Both the position numbers and the translations under genes were made by a program. DNA of 64,000 bases from Streptococcus australis (GTDB lineage Bacteria > Bacillota > Bacilli > Lactobacillales > Streptococcaceae): assembly GCF_901543175.1 (NCBI RefSeq), contig NZ_LR594040.1:868001-932000 (forward strand), in the 5' to 3' direction. Positions 29,495 through 42,331 of the stretch are shown here, in pieces. The notes under the pieces were generated by a model. It was given only the letters and a program-made list of their open reading frames with translations, was not told the origin of the DNA and made no database searches. Numbering within the stretch: position 1 is the first letter of the stretch; each line of letters starts with the position of its first letter.

Positions 29495-30571
29495 ATGGGA
29501 TATACAGTTGCTGTAGTCGGCGCGACAGGTGCTGTCGGAGCTCAGATGATAAAAATGCTGGAAGAGTCATCACTTCCTATTGATAAAATTCGTTACCTTG
29601 CTTCTGCACGTTCAGCTGGTAAGACTTTGAAATTTAAAGATCAAGATATTACGATTGAGGAGACGACTGAGACAGCTTTTGAAGGTGTGGATATCGCTCT
29701 CTTCTCAGCTGGTGGTTCGACATCTGCCAAGTATGCTCCCTACGCAGTTAAGGCTGGTGCAGTAGTGGTTGATAACACATCTTACTTCCGTCAAAATCCA
29801 GATGTACCATTGGTTGTTCCAGAGGTCAATGCTCATGCACTTGATGACCACAACGGAATTATTGCCTGCCCTAACTGTTCCACAATCCAAATGATGGTTG
29901 CCCTTGAACCTGTTCGTCAAAAATGGGGCTTGGACCGTATCATCGTTTCAACTTACCAAGCCGTTTCAGGTGCAGGTATGGGAGCTATTCTTGAAACTCA
30001 ACGTGAACTTCGTGAAGTTTTAAATGATGGAGTGAATCCACGTGATTTGCATGCGGAAATCTTACCTTCAGGTGGTGACAAGAAACATTATCCTATCGCC
30101 TTCAATGCTCTTCCACAAATTGATGTCTTCACTGACAATGATTACACTTACGAAGAAATGAAGATGACTAAGGAAACTAAGAAAATTATGGAAGATGATA
30201 GCATTGCAGTATCTGCAACATGTGTGCGTATTCCAGTCTTGTCAGCCCACTCTGAGTCTGTTTACATCGAAACAAAAGAAGTGGCTCCAATTGAAGAAGT
30301 AAAAGCAGCTATCGCAGCCTTCCCAGGTGCTGTCCTTGAAGATGATGTAGCTCATCAAATCTATCCTCAAGCTATCAATGCAGTGGGTTCACGTGATACC
30401 TTTGTTGGTCGTATCCGTAAGGACTTGGATGCTGAAAAAGGAATCCACATGTGGGTTGTTTCAGATAATCTTCTTAAAGGTGCTGCTTGGAACTCTGTAC
30501 AGATCGCAGAAACGCTTCATGAGCGTGGTTTAGTCCGTCCAACAGCTGAGCTAAAATTTGAATTGAAATAA
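29495..30571 (+). CDS. asd: Aspartate-semialdehyde dehydrogenase
   Basis: A 358-residue NADP-dependent enzyme that reduces aspartyl-phosphate to the semialdehyde, the branch point to lysine/cell-wall precursors, threonine and methionine. The nucleotide-binding start is [11 protein letters not shown]; the catalytic Cys is in [10 protein letters not shown] (about residue 129); GAGMGA and the later His complete the site. It is followed by dapA 51 bp downstream. Confidence 0.96.
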   Translation: MGYTVAVVGATGAVGAQMIKMLEESSLPIDKIRYLASARSAGKTLKFKDQDITIEETTETAFEGVDIALFSAGGSTSAKYAPYAVKAGAVVVDNTSYFRQNPDVPLVVPEVNAHALDDHNGIIACPNCSTIQMMVALEPVRQKWGLDRIIVSTYQAVSGAGMGAILETQRELREVLNDGVNPRDLHAEILPSGGDKKHYPIAFNALPQIDVFTDNDYTYEEMKMTKETKKIMEDDSIAVSATCVRIPVLSAHSESVYIETKEVAPIEEVKAAIAAFPGAVLEDDVAHQIYPQAINAVGSRDTFVGRIRKDLDAEKGIHMWVVSDNLLKGAAWNSVQIAETLHERGLVRPTAELKFELK

Positions 30572-30622
30572 TGGTTTAGGAGTTCGAATGAACTCCTTCT
30601 TTGAAATAGAGAGGTGTTTCTC

Positions 30623-31558
30623 ATGTCTTACCAAGATCTAAAAGAGTGTAAAATCATCACGGCCTTCATCACTCCTTTCCATGATGATGGTTCTATCAAC
30701 TTTGATGCAATCCCTGCCTTGATTGAGTATTTGTTGGACCATCATACGGATGGCATTCTCCTTGCAGGGACTACAGCTGAAAGTCCGACTTTGACTCACG
30801 ATGAGGAGTTGGAAATTTTTACTGCTGTACAAAAAGTGGTCAATGGACGGGTTCCACTCATTGCCGGTATCGGTACCAATGACACGCGTGACTCTATCGA
30901 GTTTGTCAAAGAAGTAGCTGTGTTTGGTGGATTTGCGGCGGGACTTGCAATCGTACCTTACTATAACAAACCATCACAAGAAGGTATGTACCAGCACTTT
31001 AAAGCCATTGCAGATGCGTCTGACTTACCGATTATTATCTATAACATTCCAGGGCGTGTGGTTGTCGAATTGACTCCTGAAACCATGCTTCGCTTGGCTG
31101 ACCATCCAAATATTATCGGTGTCAAAGAATGTACTAGCTTGGCAAATATGGCTTACTTGATTGAGCATAAGCCAGAAGAATTCTTGATTTATACAGGTGA
31201 GGACGGAGATGCCTTCCATGCGATGAATCTCGGAGCAGATGGTGTGATCTCTGTTGCTTCACATACAAATGGAGATGAGATGCATGAGATGTTCACTGCT
31301 ATTGCAGAAAGCGACATGAAGAGAGCAGCAGCTATTCAGCGTCAGTTCATTCCTAAGGTCAACGCCCTCTTCTCTTATCCAAGTCCTGCACCTGTTAAAG
31401 CAGTTTTGAACTACATGGGATTTGATGCTGGACCAACTCGTCTACCTCTAGTTCCAGCACCAGAAGAAGATGCCAAACGCATTATCAAAGTTGTCGTAGA
31501 CGGCGACTACGAGGCCACAAAGGCAACTGTAACAGGTGTCTTAAGACCAGATTACTAA
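30623..31558 (+). CDS. dapA: 4-hydroxy-tetrahydrodipicolinate synthase
   Basis: A 311-residue class I aldolase-fold enzyme that condenses pyruvate and aspartate semialdehyde in lysine and peptidoglycan-precursor synthesis. [14 protein letters not shown] (about residue 50), the Tyr in YNIPGRV and the Schiff-base Lys in GVKECTS (about residue 170) are present. The ATG at 30623 has gagaggtg upstream; an in-frame ATG at 30614 lies too near it. Confidence 0.95.
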   Translation: MSYQDLKECKIITAFITPFHDDGSINFDAIPALIEYLLDHHTDGILLAGTTAESPTLTHDEELEIFTAVQKVVNGRVPLIAGIGTNDTRDSIEFVKEVAVFGGFAAGLAIVPYYNKPSQEGMYQHFKAIADASDLPIIIYNIPGRVVVELTPETMLRLADHPNIIGVKECTSLANMAYLIEHKPEEFLIYTGEDGDAFHAMNLGADGVISVASHTNGDEMHEMFTAIAESDMKRAAAIQRQFIPKVNALFSYPSPAPVKAVLNYMGFDAGPTRLPLVPAPEEDAKRIIKVVVDGDYEATKATVTGVLRPDY

Positions 31559-31570
31559 TAAAGACAATAA

Positions 31571-31604
31571 AATCCATGACCGCAAGAACGATCATGGATT
31601 TCTT
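31571..31604. terminator. Bidirectional terminator between dapA and mnmE
   Basis: AATCCATGA (31571-31579) pairs with TCATGGATT (31592-31600). A-rich sequence lies on the left and T-rich on the right, reaching the mnmE stop. Confidence 0.8.
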
Positions 31605-32976
31605 ATTTTCCTAAACAGAATTGGCTAAAGAGTTGGGTAATGAGTTCATCTGGAGCCGCATCACCTGTGATTTCTCCGAGAATTTCCCAAGTACGGGTCA
31701 AGTCAACCTGGAGAAGGTCGACTGGCATCCCAAGCTCTAGTCCTTCATTAACTGCTTGCAAGCTTTCAACAGCCTTTTCAATCAAGGAAATGTGACGGGC
31801 ATTGGATAGGTAGGTTGCATCTTGCTCGACAAGACCGGCATTTTCAAAGAAAAGGTTGTTGATGCGTTCCTCAATTTTATCAATATTTTGATTTTTAAGA
31901 ACTGAAATACGAATAGCGTCATCTGGAAGTTCAGAAGTTTCAATCGTTTCAGGCAAGTCGGTTTTATTAAGTAGAATAATGCGATTAGTATCCTGACTGA
32001 TTTCTAGGAGTTGGCGGTCTTGAGCAGTTAGGGGTTCACTGGCATTTAGCACCAGTAGAACCAAGTCAGCTTCCTTGAGGGCTTTTTTCGAACGCTCAAC
32101 ACCGATTTGTTCGACGATGTCCTCTGTTTCACGAATTCCAGCTGTATCAATTAATTTAAGCGGGACACCGTTGATGTTGACGTATTCTTCAATGACATCA
32201 CGCGTTGTACCAGCGATATCCGTCACGATAGCCTTGTCTTCACGCAAGAGGTTGTTGAGAAGGCTGGATTTCCCAACGTTGGGACGTCCGATGATGGCTG
32301 TTGAAATGCCCTCGCGAAGGATTTTACCACGGCGAGCTGTTTTAAGGAGATTGGTCAAGAGTTGTTCAAACTCCATAGTCTTTTCACGAACAACTGCAGT
32401 AGTAGCTTCCTCAACATCGTCGTACTCAGGATAGTCAATATTGACCTCAACTTGGGCAAGTGTATTGAGGATTTCTTGGCGAGTATTGTTAATGAGATCA
32501 GAAAGAGAACCGTCCAATTGTTTGACTGCTATGTTCATGGCTTTATCTGTCTTGGCACGGATGATGTCCATCACCGCCTCAGCCTGAGTCAAGTCCACAC
32601 GACCATTTAGAAAGGCACGCTTGGTAAATTCACCAGGTTCTGCCATACGAGCTCCTTCACGGATAGCTAGCTGGAGAATTTCATTGGTCACGGCAATTCC
32701 ACCGTGGGTGTTAATCTCGATAATATCTTCACGGGTGAAGGTCTTAGGAGACTTCATAGCCCCAACCATGACCTCGTCCATGACCTTGCCTGTCTGAGGG
32801 TCAACGATATGCCCGTAGTTAAGAGTGTGGCTGGCAACCTTACTCAAGTTTTTGCCTTTAAAAATCTTTTGTGCAATAGCAAAACTATCTGTTCCGCTCA
32901 AGCGGACAATACCAATGGCCCCTTCTCCAAGAGGAGTAGAGATGGCAGCAATGGTATCAAATTCACGTGTAATCAT
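31603..32976 (-). CDS. mnmE: tRNA modification GTPase MnmE
   Basis: A 457-residue GTPase that with MnmG modifies the wobble uridine of several tRNAs. The N-terminal folate-binding domain begins [20 protein letters not shown]. The inserted G domain has [25 protein letters not shown] and NKTD. The C-terminus ends FCLGK with the catalytic Cys. The start at 32976 has aaggaag upstream; the frame continues 21 codons further without support. Confidence 0.96.
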   Translation of the reverse strand: MITREFDTIAAISTPLGEGAIGIVRLSGTDSFAIAQKIFKGKNLSKVASHTLNYGHIVDPQTGKVMDEVMVGAMKSPKTFTREDIIEINTHGGIAVTNEILQLAIREGARMAEPGEFTKRAFLNGRVDLTQAEAVMDIIRAKTDKAMNIAVKQLDGSLSDLINNTRQEILNTLAQVEVNIDYPEYDDVEEATTAVVREKTMEFEQLLTNLLKTARRGKILREGISTAIIGRPNVGKSSLLNNLLREDKAIVTDIAGTTRDVIEEYVNINGVPLKLIDTAGIRETEDIVEQIGVERSKKALKEADLVLLVLNASEPLTAQDRQLLEISQDTNRIILLNKTDLPETIETSELPDDAIRISVLKNQNIDKIEERINNLFFENAGLVEQDATYLSNARHISLIEKAVESLQAVNEGLELGMPVDLLQVDLTRTWEILGEITGDAAPDELITQLFSQFCLGK

Positions 32977-33108
32977 ACTTCTTCCTTTAATAACACTTTT
33001 CTTGGAGCTTTCTCCAAGACTCTTTTCAAATTGTAACAAATTTAAACCATTTCTTCAATGGATGTACTTGGAGATTGAAAAAGCCTAAGCCAATTTGCTT
33101 AAGCTTGC

Positions 33109-33291
33109 TTATTTGGTACGCATTTCTCCCTGTGGGAAGTAAGTTCCTTCAGGCATGTCGTTGATAATGACATGAACAGCAGATTGAGGCGCTCCTGTGT
33201 TGCGGACAACTGCTTCAGTAACTTCCTTAGCGAGAGCTTTCTTTTGCTCTAGAGTGCGTCCTTCAAATAAATCGATACGTATAAATGGCAT
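33109..33291 (-). CDS. 4-oxalocrotonate tautomerase family protein
   Basis: A 60-residue tautomerase. The start at 33291 gives MPFIRIDLFEGRT, which puts the catalytic Pro1 right after the initiator Met; later residues include VIINDMPEGTYF. The family acts on enol/keto acids with Pro1 as base. Its substrate in streptococci is unknown. The frame's upstream extension to 33306 would bury the essential proline and is rejected. It is divergent from tdk. Confidence 0.9.
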   Translation of the reverse strand: MPFIRIDLFEGRTLEQKKALAKEVTEAVVRNTGAPQSAVHVIINDMPEGTYFPQGEMRTK

Positions 33292-33413
33292 AATGGTTTC
33301 CTCCACTGGTTCTTGATTTCTTCTATTTTACCACATTTTGCCGTTTAAAGCTTAAGAAAATTATGATATACTAGAATGTAGCAAAAATTTAGAAACGGAC
33401 GTGAAATAGAAGC

Positions 33414-34004
33414 ATGGCACAGTTGTATTATCGTTATGGGACTATGAATTCAGGTAAAACGATCGAGATTCTCAAGGTAGCCTATAACTATGAAGAGCAA
33501 GGAAAAGGTGTTGTCATCATGACCTCTGCTCTGGATACGCGTGACGGTGTTGGCTATGTGTCGAGTAGAATTGGTATGAAACGTCCAGCCATTGCCATTG
33601 AGGAGTCGACGGATATCTTTGGGTTTATTCGAGATTTACCTGAGGAACCGTACTGTGTGCTGGTCGATGAGGCGCAGTTTCTCAAACGTCACCATGTTTA
33701 CGACCTAGCTCGTGTTGTCGATGAGTTAGACATCCCTGTCATGGCATTTGGTTTGAAAAATGACTTTCGCAATGAACTCTTCGAAGGTTCCAAACACCTC
33801 TTGCTTTTAGCAGACAAAATCGATGAGATTAAAACTATCTGTCAGTACTGTAAGAAAAAGGCGACCATGGTACTCAGAACCTTAGACGGCAAGCCCACCT
33901 ACGAAGGCGAACAAATACAGATAGGTGGAAATGAAACCTATATCTCAGTCTGCCGTAAACATTATTTTGCCCCTGAAATCAATAAGGAGAATGAAGAAAA
34001 ATGA
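33414..34004 (+). CDS. tdk: Thymidine kinase
   Basis: A 196-residue type II thymidine kinase for dTMP salvage. The P-loop is GTMNSGKT (residues 9-16) and the Walker B region [10 protein letters not shown] (about residue 84). A zinc site is formed by CQYC and the CRKH segment. The stop overlaps the prfA start by 4 bp, beginning a tightly packed run tdk-prfA-prmC-sua5-GNAT. Confidence 0.96.
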   Translation: MAQLYYRYGTMNSGKTIEILKVAYNYEEQGKGVVIMTSALDTRDGVGYVSSRIGMKRPAIAIEESTDIFGFIRDLPEEPYCVLVDEAQFLKRHHVYDLARVVDELDIPVMAFGLKNDFRNELFEGSKHLLLLADKIDEIKTICQYCKKKATMVLRTLDGKPTYEGEQIQIGGNETYISVCRKHYFAPEINKENEEK

Positions 34005-35080
34005 ACATCTATGATCAACTACAAGCTGTAGAAGACCGTTATGAGGAATTAGGAGAATTGCTTAGTGACCCAGATGTAGTCTCTGACACCAAGCGCTTCA
34101 TGGAGCTTTCAAAAGAAGAATCTTCAACTCGTGATACGGTAACAGCCTACCGTGAGTACAAACAAGTCCTTCAAAACATCGTTGATGCTGAGGAAATGAT
34201 TAAAGAGTCTGGCGGAGATGCGGACTTGGAAGAAATGGCTAAGCAAGAACTGAAGGATGCCAAGGCTGAAAAAGAAGAATACGAAGAAAAACTAAAAATC
34301 TTGCTCCTTCCAAAAGATCCAAACGATGACAAGAACATCATCCTTGAAATCCGTGGAGCTGCAGGTGGAGATGAGGCGGCACTTTTCGCTGGAGACCTTC
34401 TAACCATGTATCAAAAGTATGCGGAAGCCCAAGGCTGGCGCTTTGAAGTCATGGAAGCCTCTATCAACGGTGTCGGTGGTTTCAAAGAAGTCGTAGCCAT
34501 GGTTTCCGGTCAGTCTGTTTACTCTAAGCTTAAGTATGAGTCTGGTGCTCATCGTGTACAACGTGTCCCAGTGACAGAGAGCCAAGGCCGTGTACATACT
34601 TCGACAGCGACAGTTCTTGTCATGCCAGAAGTGGAAGAAGTAGAATACGATATTGATCCAAAAGACCTTCGCGTTGATATTTACCACGCATCAGGTGCTG
34701 GTGGACAGAACGTCAATAAGGTTGCGACTGCTGTTCGTATTGTTCACTTGCCGACCAATATTAAGGTTGAGATGCAGGAAGAACGTACTCAGCAAAAGAA
34801 CCGTGAGAAGGCTATGAAGATTATTCGTGCGCGTGTTGCTGACCACTTTGCACAAATCGCACAAGACGAACAAGACGCTGAGCGTAAGTCAACAATTGGT
34901 ACTGGTGACCGTTCAGAACGTATCCGTACTTATAACTTCCCACAAAACCGTGTCACAGACCACCGTATCGGCTTGACTCTCCAGAAACTAGATACCATTT
35001 TGTCTGGTAAATTGGATGAAGTTGTGGATGCCTTGGTACTTTACGACCAAACACAGAAATTAGAAGAATTAAACAAATAA
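34001..35080 (+). CDS. prfA: Peptide chain release factor 1
   Basis: A 359-residue release factor for UAA and [12 protein letters not shown] (about residue 230) holds the GGQ that triggers peptide release. The codon-recognition tripeptide region is [11 protein letters not shown] (PVT, equivalent to PAT in E. coli). The adjacent prmC gene encodes the methylase of its Gln. Confidence 0.97.
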   Translation: MNIYDQLQAVEDRYEELGELLSDPDVVSDTKRFMELSKEESSTRDTVTAYREYKQVLQNIVDAEEMIKESGGDADLEEMAKQELKDAKAEKEEYEEKLKILLLPKDPNDDKNIILEIRGAAGGDEAALFAGDLLTMYQKYAEAQGWRFEVMEASINGVGGFKEVVAMVSGQSVYSKLKYESGAHRVQRVPVTESQGRVHTSTATVLVMPEVEEVEYDIDPKDLRVDIYHASGAGGQNVNKVATAVRIVHLPTNIKVEMQEERTQQKNREKAMKIIRARVADHFAQIAQDEQDAERKSTIGTGDRSERIRTYNFPQNRVTDHRIGLTLQKLDTILSGKLDEVVDALVLYDQTQKLEELNK

Positions 35081-35916
35081 TGAAACTAGCTCAATTATTT
35101 TCAGATTTTGAGGAAAAGTTGATAAGACAAGGAGAGGAAGCAGAAAGCCTCTCTTTTGTCTATCGTAGTCTGAAAAATCTCTCTTTTACAGACTTCGTCT
35201 TTGCCCTCCAGCAAGAGGTAACCGAGGAAGAAAATCAATTTGTAGAAGTGATTTACCGACAGTTAGCAGCTCATAAACCTGCCCAGTACATCATCGGTCA
35301 TGCAGATTTCTTTGGAATGCAGCTAAAAGTGGATGAGCGGGTTTTAATTCCCCGACCCGAAACAGAGGAGTTGGTTGAGCTCATCCTGGCTGAAAATTCT
35401 GATGAAAATCTTAAGGTATTGGATATCGGCACGGGAAGTGGTGCCATCGCCCTTGCTTTAGCAAAGAATCGTCCAGACTGGTCAGTGACAGCAGTTGATA
35501 TTTCACAGGATGCACTAGATTTGGCAACTGAAAACGCTAAAGTTCAGAATTTCCAGATATTTTTTAAAAAATCTGATTGTTTTGCAGAAATTTCTGAAAA
35601 ATATGATATAATTGTATCCAATCCACCCTATATCTCTCGTGAAGATGAGTCAGAGGTCGGTTTGAATGTTTTGCATTCAGAACCTCATCTAGCTCTCTTT
35701 GCAGATGAGGATGGCCTAGCTATTTACCGCAGAATTGTGGAAGAGGCAAAAGACTATCTCAAAGATGGTGGTAAGATTTACCTTGAAATTGGATACAAGC
35801 AAGGTCAAAGTGTTCCTGCGCTTTTTAGGAAACATCTTCCTGAAAAACGAGTACGAACACTCAAGGACCAATTTGGTCAAGATAGGATGGTTGTAGCTGA
35901 TGATGGACAGGATTAG
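35080..35916 (+). CDS. prmC: Release factor glutamine methyltransferase
   Basis: A 278-residue SAM-dependent enzyme that methylates the GGQ glutamine of release factors. An N-terminal helical domain recognises the factor. The SAM motif is VLDIGTGSGAIAL (about residue 113) and the catalytic motif NPPY is in IIVSNPPYIS (about residue 182). It starts one base inside the prfA stop, consistent with its role. Confidence 0.95.
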   Translation: MKLAQLFSDFEEKLIRQGEEAESLSFVYRSLKNLSFTDFVFALQQEVTEEENQFVEVIYRQLAAHKPAQYIIGHADFFGMQLKVDERVLIPRPETEELVELILAENSDENLKVLDIGTGSGAIALALAKNRPDWSVTAVDISQDALDLATENAKVQNFQIFFKKSDCFAEISEKYDIIVSNPPYISREDESEVGLNVLHSEPHLALFADEDGLAIYRRIVEEAKDYLKDGGKIYLEIGYKQGQSVPALFRKHLPEKRVRTLKDQFGQDRMVVADDGQD

Positions 35917-36502
35917 GCAAGAGTTGGAAAAGGGAGGAGCTGTTGTTCTACCTACAGAGACAGTTTACGGCCTCTTTGCTAAGGCCTTAGACGAAAAAGC
36001 AGTCGACCATGTTTACCAGCTCAAACGTCGTCCTAGAGACAAGGCGCTTAATCTCAATGTTGCCTCTCTAGAGGACATCTTGTACTTTTCAAAGAATCAA
36101 CCAGCTTATCTACAAAAACTTGTAGATACCTTTTTACCAGGTCCCCTGACCATTATACTCGAAGCCAATGATAGAGTGCCCTATTGGGTTAATTCTGGTC
36201 TTGCAACTGTTGGATTTCGGATGCCGAATCACCCCATTACGCTGGATTTGATTCGAGAGACAGGTCCCTTGATTGGACCGTCTGCTAATATTTCAGGTCA
36301 GGCAAGTGGAGTAACCTTTCAGGAAATCCTTGAAGATTTTGATCAAGAGGTTCTGGGTCTGGAAGACGATGCTTTTCTAACTGGACAGGATTCGACCATT
36401 TTGGATCTGTCTGGAGACAAGGTGAAAATCTTACGCCAAGGAGCCATTGAGCGAGATGATATTCTTGCACAGTTGCCAGAGATTTCTTTCGAGGAGGAAT
36501 GA
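35900..36502 (+). CDS. L-threonylcarbamoyladenylate synthase (Sua5/YrdC family)
   Basis: A 200-residue YrdC-domain protein that makes threonylcarbamoyl-AMP for t6A in tRNAs reading ANN codons. GGAVVLPTETVYGLFAKA near the start, KRRPRDKALNL and GPLIGPSANISGQASG are family hallmarks. The C-terminal Sua5 domain is missing, as in the short form. Two ATGs (35900, 35903) are possible. It overlaps the end of prmC by 17 bp. Confidence 0.93.
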   Translation: MMDRIRQELEKGGAVVLPTETVYGLFAKALDEKAVDHVYQLKRRPRDKALNLNVASLEDILYFSKNQPAYLQKLVDTFLPGPLTIILEANDRVPYWVNSGLATVGFRMPNHPITLDLIRETGPLIGPSANISGQASGVTFQEILEDFDQEVLGLEDDAFLTGQDSTILDLSGDKVKILRQGAIERDDILAQLPEISFEEE

Positions 36503-36503
36503 G

Positions 36504-36935
36504 ATGCTTAGAGATTTGCAAGAAACAGATGTGAATGCTATATGTGAGATTAACCAAGAGGCTTTGGAGTATTCTTTTAGTCCAGAGGACACAGCTAGTC
36601 AACTAGCTAGACTGTCTCAGGATTCACATCATTTCCTACTTGGCTATGATGATGAAGCCAGCCATGTCCTACTTGGATATGTCCACGCTGAGGTCTATGA
36701 ATCTCTTTATTCCAAAGCAGGATTTAACATCTTAGGCTTAGCGGTTTCACCGCAAGCACAAGGGCAAGGTATCGGTAAAAGCTTACTGCAAGGGTTGGAT
36801 CAAGAAGCAAAAAGACGTGGCTATGGGTTTATCCGCTTAAACTCTGCCGATCATCGTCTGGGTGCTCATGCATTTTATGAAAAAGTTGGTTATACTTGTG
36901 ATAAAGTGCAGAAACGGTTTATTCGCATCTTTTAG
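36504..36935 (+). CDS. GNAT-family N-acetyltransferase
   Basis: A 143-residue GNAT protein. The acetyl-CoA binding motif is LAVSPQAQGQGIGKSLLQGL (about residues 77-96), followed by a typical GAHAFYEKVGY end. The ATG at 36504 follows gaggagg. Its place after sua5 suggests a protein or ribosomal N-acetylase, but the substrate is not visible. Confidence 0.88.
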   Translation: MLRDLQETDVNAICEINQEALEYSFSPEDTASQLARLSQDSHHFLLGYDDEASHVLLGYVHAEVYESLYSKAGFNILGLAVSPQAQGQGIGKSLLQGLDQEAKRRGYGFIRLNSADHRLGAHAFYEKVGYTCDKVQKRFIRIF

Positions 36936-36997
36936 CTTATTTTCTTATCGAAAAACAAACTAAAGGACCAGTCACACTATTATAAAGGAGAAGACCT

Positions 36998-38254
36998 ATG
37001 ATTTTTGACAAAGATGATTTTAAAGCATACGATGCTGATCTCTGGAATGCTATTGCCAAAGAAGAAGAACGCCAACAAAACAACATTGAGTTGATTGCTT
37101 CGGAAAACGTTGTTTCCAAGGCTGTAATGGCTGCTCAAGGGTCTATCTTGACGAATAAATACGCCGAAGGTTACCCAGGACGCCGTTATTATGGTGGAAC
37201 TGATGTGGTAGACGTGGTAGAGACTCTTGCTATTGAACGTGCCAAAGAAATTTTCGGTGCAAAATTTGCCAATGTCCAACCTCACTCAGGAAGCCAAGCC
37301 AACTGTGCTGCTTACATGGCCTTGATTGAGCCAGGTGATACGGTTATGGGAATGGATTTGGCAGCAGGTGGACACTTGACCCACGGAGCTTCAGTTAGCT
37401 TCTCTGGCCAAACCTACAACTTTGTTTCTTATAGTGTGGATCCTGAAACGGAACTCTTGGACTTTGATGCTATCTTGAAACAAGCCCAAGAAGTAAAACC
37501 AAAATTGATCGTAGCTGGTGCTTCAGCCTATTCTCAAATTATTGACTTTTCAAAATTCCGTGAAATTGCTGATGCTGTTGGGGCTAAGCTCATGGTAGAT
37601 ATGGCCCATATCGCTGGTTTGGTTGCAGCTGGACTTCACCCAAGCCCAGTACCATACGCTCATATCACCACAACAACGACCCACAAAACCCTTCGTGGAC
37701 CACGTGGTGGGTTGATCTTGACAAATGATGAGGAACTAGCTAAGAAAATCAACTCAGCTATTTTCCCTGGTATTCAAGGTGGTCCTTTGGAGCATGTTGT
37801 TGCGGCTAAAGCTGTTTCCTTCAAAGAGGTTTTGGATCCAGCCTTCAAGGAATATGCTGCTAATGTCATCAAAAATAGCAAGGCCATGGTTGAAGTCTTC
37901 TTGCAAGACCCTGATTTCCGTATCATTTCTGGCGGGACTGAAAATCACCTCTTCCTTGTTGATGTCACTAAGGTTGTAGAGAACGGAAAAGTTGCTCAAA
38001 ACTTGCTGGACGAAGTCAATATTACCCTAAATAAAAACTCAATCCCATACGAAACCTTGTCACCATTCAAGACAAGTGGTATTCGTATCGGATCTGCAGC
38101 CATCACTGCACGTGGATTTGGTGAAGAAGAAAGTCGAAAAGTAGCTGAACTCATTATTAAAACTCTTAAAAATGCAGAAAATGAGGCTGTCTTAGAAGAA
38201 GTGAGAAGCGCAGTCAAAGAATTGACAGATGCCTTCCCATTATACGAGGACTAA
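36998..38254 (+). CDS. glyA: Serine hydroxymethyltransferase
   Basis: A 418-residue PLP enzyme that interconverts serine and glycine and charges tetrahydrofolate with one-carbon units. The N-terminal [15 protein letters not shown], the [14 protein letters not shown] segment and the PLP lysine in [14 protein letters not shown] (about residue 226) are present. Length is normal. An ataaaggag ribosome-binding site precedes the ATG. Confidence 0.97.
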   Translation: MIFDKDDFKAYDADLWNAIAKEEERQQNNIELIASENVVSKAVMAAQGSILTNKYAEGYPGRRYYGGTDVVDVVETLAIERAKEIFGAKFANVQPHSGSQANCAAYMALIEPGDTVMGMDLAAGGHLTHGASVSFSGQTYNFVSYSVDPETELLDFDAILKQAQEVKPKLIVAGASAYSQIIDFSKFREIADAVGAKLMVDMAHIAGLVAAGLHPSPVPYAHITTTTTHKTLRGPRGGLILTNDEELAKKINSAIFPGIQGGPLEHVVAAKAVSFKEVLDPAFKEYAANVIKNSKAMVEVFLQDPDFRIISGGTENHLFLVDVTKVVENGKVAQNLLDEVNITLNKNSIPYETLSPFKTSGIRIGSAAITARGFGEEESRKVAELIIKTLKNAENEAVLEEVRSAVKELTDAFPLYED

Positions 38255-38261
38255 TACTTTT

Positions 38262-39236
38262 ATGGACATTTATATTAAGAAAGCTATTATCCATCAGTTC
38301 AGCCCAGATGATACTGAGTTGTTTCTAGCGGATAAATTTCTCAATATCACTCCAAAAATCGAAGAATACTTGCGCAAAAAAATCGAACGTGTTTATTCAG
38401 ATGAAGCTAAGACTGGGATTTTCGAGGAAGAAAATCCCTTCTTCAATCACATCACAAATGATTTGTTGGAGACTTCTGTAACACTGGCTAATCTCTGGAA
38501 AGAGGAGTTTAGTATTTCAGAAAATCTCAAAACCAATGACTTGGTTTTTGTTCAGTTTTCTAAAGAAGGTGTAGAGCATTTCGCCTTCTTACGAATTGCC
38601 CTGCGGGAAACCTTGACCCACCTTGGAGGAGAAGTTGATAATCCAATCAAGCTGACTCAGAATAACCTGCCTGGATTTGGAACGGGAGCTGATGAGGCTT
38701 TGGTCGTCAATCTTCAAAGTCGCAAGTACCACCTGATCGAGAAACGAATCAAGTATAATGGAACTTTTTTGAACTACTTTTCAGAAAATCTTCTTGCTGT
38801 CGCTCCTAAGATTTCTCCCAAGAAATCCATCAAGGAATTGGAAAAAACAGCCCAGAGAATTGCTGAGTCCTTTAACACAGATGATTTTCAGTTTCAATCC
38901 AAGGTCAAATCTGCTATTTTCAACAATCTTGAAGAAAGCAATGAATTGTCGCCTGAAAAATTGGCTAATGACCTTTTTGATAACAACCTGACAGCTCGTC
39001 TAAGTTTTATCGACCAGGTCAAGGAAGCTGTACCTGAACCAGTCCAGTTTGATGAGATTGATGCCAGTCGCCAGCTCAAGAAATTTGAAAACCAAAAACT
39101 TTCCTTGTCAAATGGAATCGAACTTATCGTTCCAAATAATGTTTATCAAGACGCGGAATCTGTTGAGTTTATCCAAAATGACAATGGAACCTATTCTATC
39201 TTAATCAAAAATATCGAGGATATTCAAAGTAAATAA
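38262..39236 (+). CDS. Nucleoid-associated protein NA37/YejK family
   Basis: A 324-residue protein of the 37-kDa nucleoid-associated family. The start [20 protein letters not shown] at 38262 is the family pattern; the frame is open back into glyA but lacks a better start. It overlaps the next gene by one base. In proteobacteria the homologue binds the nucleoid; the role in streptococci is untested. Confidence 0.85.
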   Translation: MDIYIKKAIIHQFSPDDTELFLADKFLNITPKIEEYLRKKIERVYSDEAKTGIFEEENPFFNHITNDLLETSVTLANLWKEEFSISENLKTNDLVFVQFSKEGVEHFAFLRIALRETLTHLGGEVDNPIKLTQNNLPGFGTGADEALVVNLQSRKYHLIEKRIKYNGTFLNYFSENLLAVAPKISPKKSIKELEKTAQRIAESFNTDDFQFQSKVKSAIFNNLEESNELSPEKLANDLFDNNLTARLSFIDQVKEAVPEPVQFDEIDASRQLKKFENQKLSLSNGIELIVPNNVYQDAESVEFIQNDNGTYSILIKNIEDIQSK

Positions 39237-39838
39237 TGTTTAAATTTATAAGAAGAATGCTAGTGCTAGCAGTCCTTCTTTTTGCTGGATACAAAGCCTA
39301 TCACATTCGTCAGGATGTAAAGCAAGTCATGACCTATCAACCTATGGTTCGGGAAATTCTCAGTGAAAGAGATACTCCAGCCAATGAAGAGTTGGTGCTC
39401 GCCATGATTTATACCGAAACCAAAGGAAAAGAAGGCGATGTTATGCAGTCTAGTGAGTCTGCAAGTGGCTCCACCAACACCATCAATGATAATGCCTCTA
39501 GCATTCGGCAAGGCATTCAAACTCTTACAGATAACCTTTATCTTGCTCAAAACAAAGGAGTGGATGTCTGGACGGCCGTTCAAGCCTATAATTTTGGACC
39601 TGCCTATATAGACTTTATCGCTCAGAATGGTAAGGAAAATACACTAGCATTAGCCAAGCGTTATTCCCGAGAGACGGTCGCTCCTATCCTTGGAAATACC
39701 ACTGGGAAGACCTACACCTACATCAACCCAATTTCTATCTTTCATGGTGCAGAACTCTATGAAAATGGTGGAAATTATTACTACTCGAGACAGGTACGCT
39801 TTAACCTGTACATCATGAAATTCTTTAATTTCTTCTAA
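39236..39838 (+). CDS. Lysozyme-like family protein, membrane-anchored
   Basis: A 200-residue protein with an N-terminal uncleaved signal anchor ([15 protein letters not shown]) and a lysozyme-like fold. The expected catalytic Glu is in [17 protein letters not shown] (about residue 61), followed by the QSSES and [14 protein letters not shown] segments typical of this streptococcal family. It probably cuts peptidoglycan glycan strands. It is coupled to the NA37 gene by a one-base overlap. Confidence 0.85.
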   Translation: MFKFIRRMLVLAVLLFAGYKAYHIRQDVKQVMTYQPMVREILSERDTPANEELVLAMIYTETKGKEGDVMQSSESASGSTNTINDNASSIRQGIQTLTDNLYLAQNKGVDVWTAVQAYNFGPAYIDFIAQNGKENTLALAKRYSRETVAPILGNTTGKTYTYINPISIFHGAELYENGGNYYYSRQVRFNLYIMKFFNFF

Positions 39839-39924
39839 GCATATGGTTTTACCAGGTGTTTTTCACTATAAGTTTTATTTAAGATTGTTTTATTACCCTA
39901 GAAAGGTAAAGGAGGGTATACCCT

Positions 39925-40899
39925 ATGAGAAAGAAATTCTTTCTAACAAGCGCTGCAGTTCTGTGGGCAGCAACAGCTATGACGAGTGTCCACGCAGCAA
40001 CAGATGTTCAAAAAGTAATCGATGAAACCTATGTACAACCTGAATATGTGCTTGGTTCTTCACTAACTGAAGACCAGAAAAATAAAACTCTTAGCAAACT
40101 TGGCTATGACGCATCCAAAGACACCAAAAATATCAAAACCATGACACCTGATATTTATTCGAAAATTATGAATGTGGCTAATGATGCTAGTCTACAACTC
40201 TATTCGTCGGCCAAGATTCAAAAGCTGGGGGATAAATCACCTCTAGAGATCAAGATTGAAACGCCTGAAAATATCACCAAGGTGACGCAGGATATGTACC
40301 GTAATGCAGCGGTGACTCTGGGAGTCGAGCATGCCAAAATTACAGTTGCAGCTCCTATTCCAGTTACAGGTGAGAGCGCCCTAGCTGGGATATACTACTC
40401 ATTAGAGGCCAATGGTGCTAAAGTACCGCAAGCCAATAAAGACCTAGCCCAAGAAGAACTAAAAGCCTTGTCCGATATCAATGCTGAAAACAAGGACAAG
40501 TCGGGCTACGATGCCAATAAACTCAATGTTGCTTTGACAGATATCAAGGCAGGAATCGCAAAGGCAAAAGAAGCCAAAGGAAATCTGACAGAAGAAGATG
40601 TTCGCAAAATCGTTGAAGACACTCTAAAAAACTACAAACTCGATCAGGTTATAACAGGAAACCAGGTCAATATCATCATCAGTTTTGCCCTCAATCTCTC
40701 AAAGAGTGATATTTTGAACAATGCTGATTTCACCAAAACCCTAAATGATCTCAAACAAAGCATCGTTTCACAAGCTGGAGATAGTTTTAAAAATATCAAC
40801 CTCAACTTTGATGCCAATAAAGCGCTAGAAGAGGGGGGCAACTTCTTTAGCTCTCTTTGGCAAGCCATTGTCAACTTCTTCAAGAGTTTTGGTGCTTAG
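39925..40899 (+). CDS. Secreted DUF1002 family protein
   Basis: A 324-residue exported protein with a signal peptide ending near VHAATD (about residue 24). The body matches the DUF1002 layout: helices, then AVTLGVEHAKITVAAPIPVTGESALAGIYYSLEA. A hydrophobic C-terminal end SLWQAIVNFFKSFGA may associate with membranes. Function unknown. A good aaaggaggg ribosome-binding site precedes the ATG. Confidence 0.83.
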   Translation: MRKKFFLTSAAVLWAATAMTSVHAATDVQKVIDETYVQPEYVLGSSLTEDQKNKTLSKLGYDASKDTKNIKTMTPDIYSKIMNVANDASLQLYSSAKIQKLGDKSPLEIKIETPENITKVTQDMYRNAAVTLGVEHAKITVAAPIPVTGESALAGIYYSLEANGAKVPQANKDLAQEELKALSDINAENKDKSGYDANKLNVALTDIKAGIAKAKEAKGNLTEEDVRKIVEDTLKNYKLDQVITGNQVNIIISFALNLSKSDILNNADFTKTLNDLKQSIVSQAGDSFKNINLNFDANKALEEGGNFFSSLWQAIVNFFKSFGA

Positions 40900-40960
40900 G
40901 TCATTTCATGATATAATAGATGGTAACAGAAATGTTGCCGTCTTTTTTGTCGGCTGATAG

Positions 40961-42331
<1,371 letters not shown>
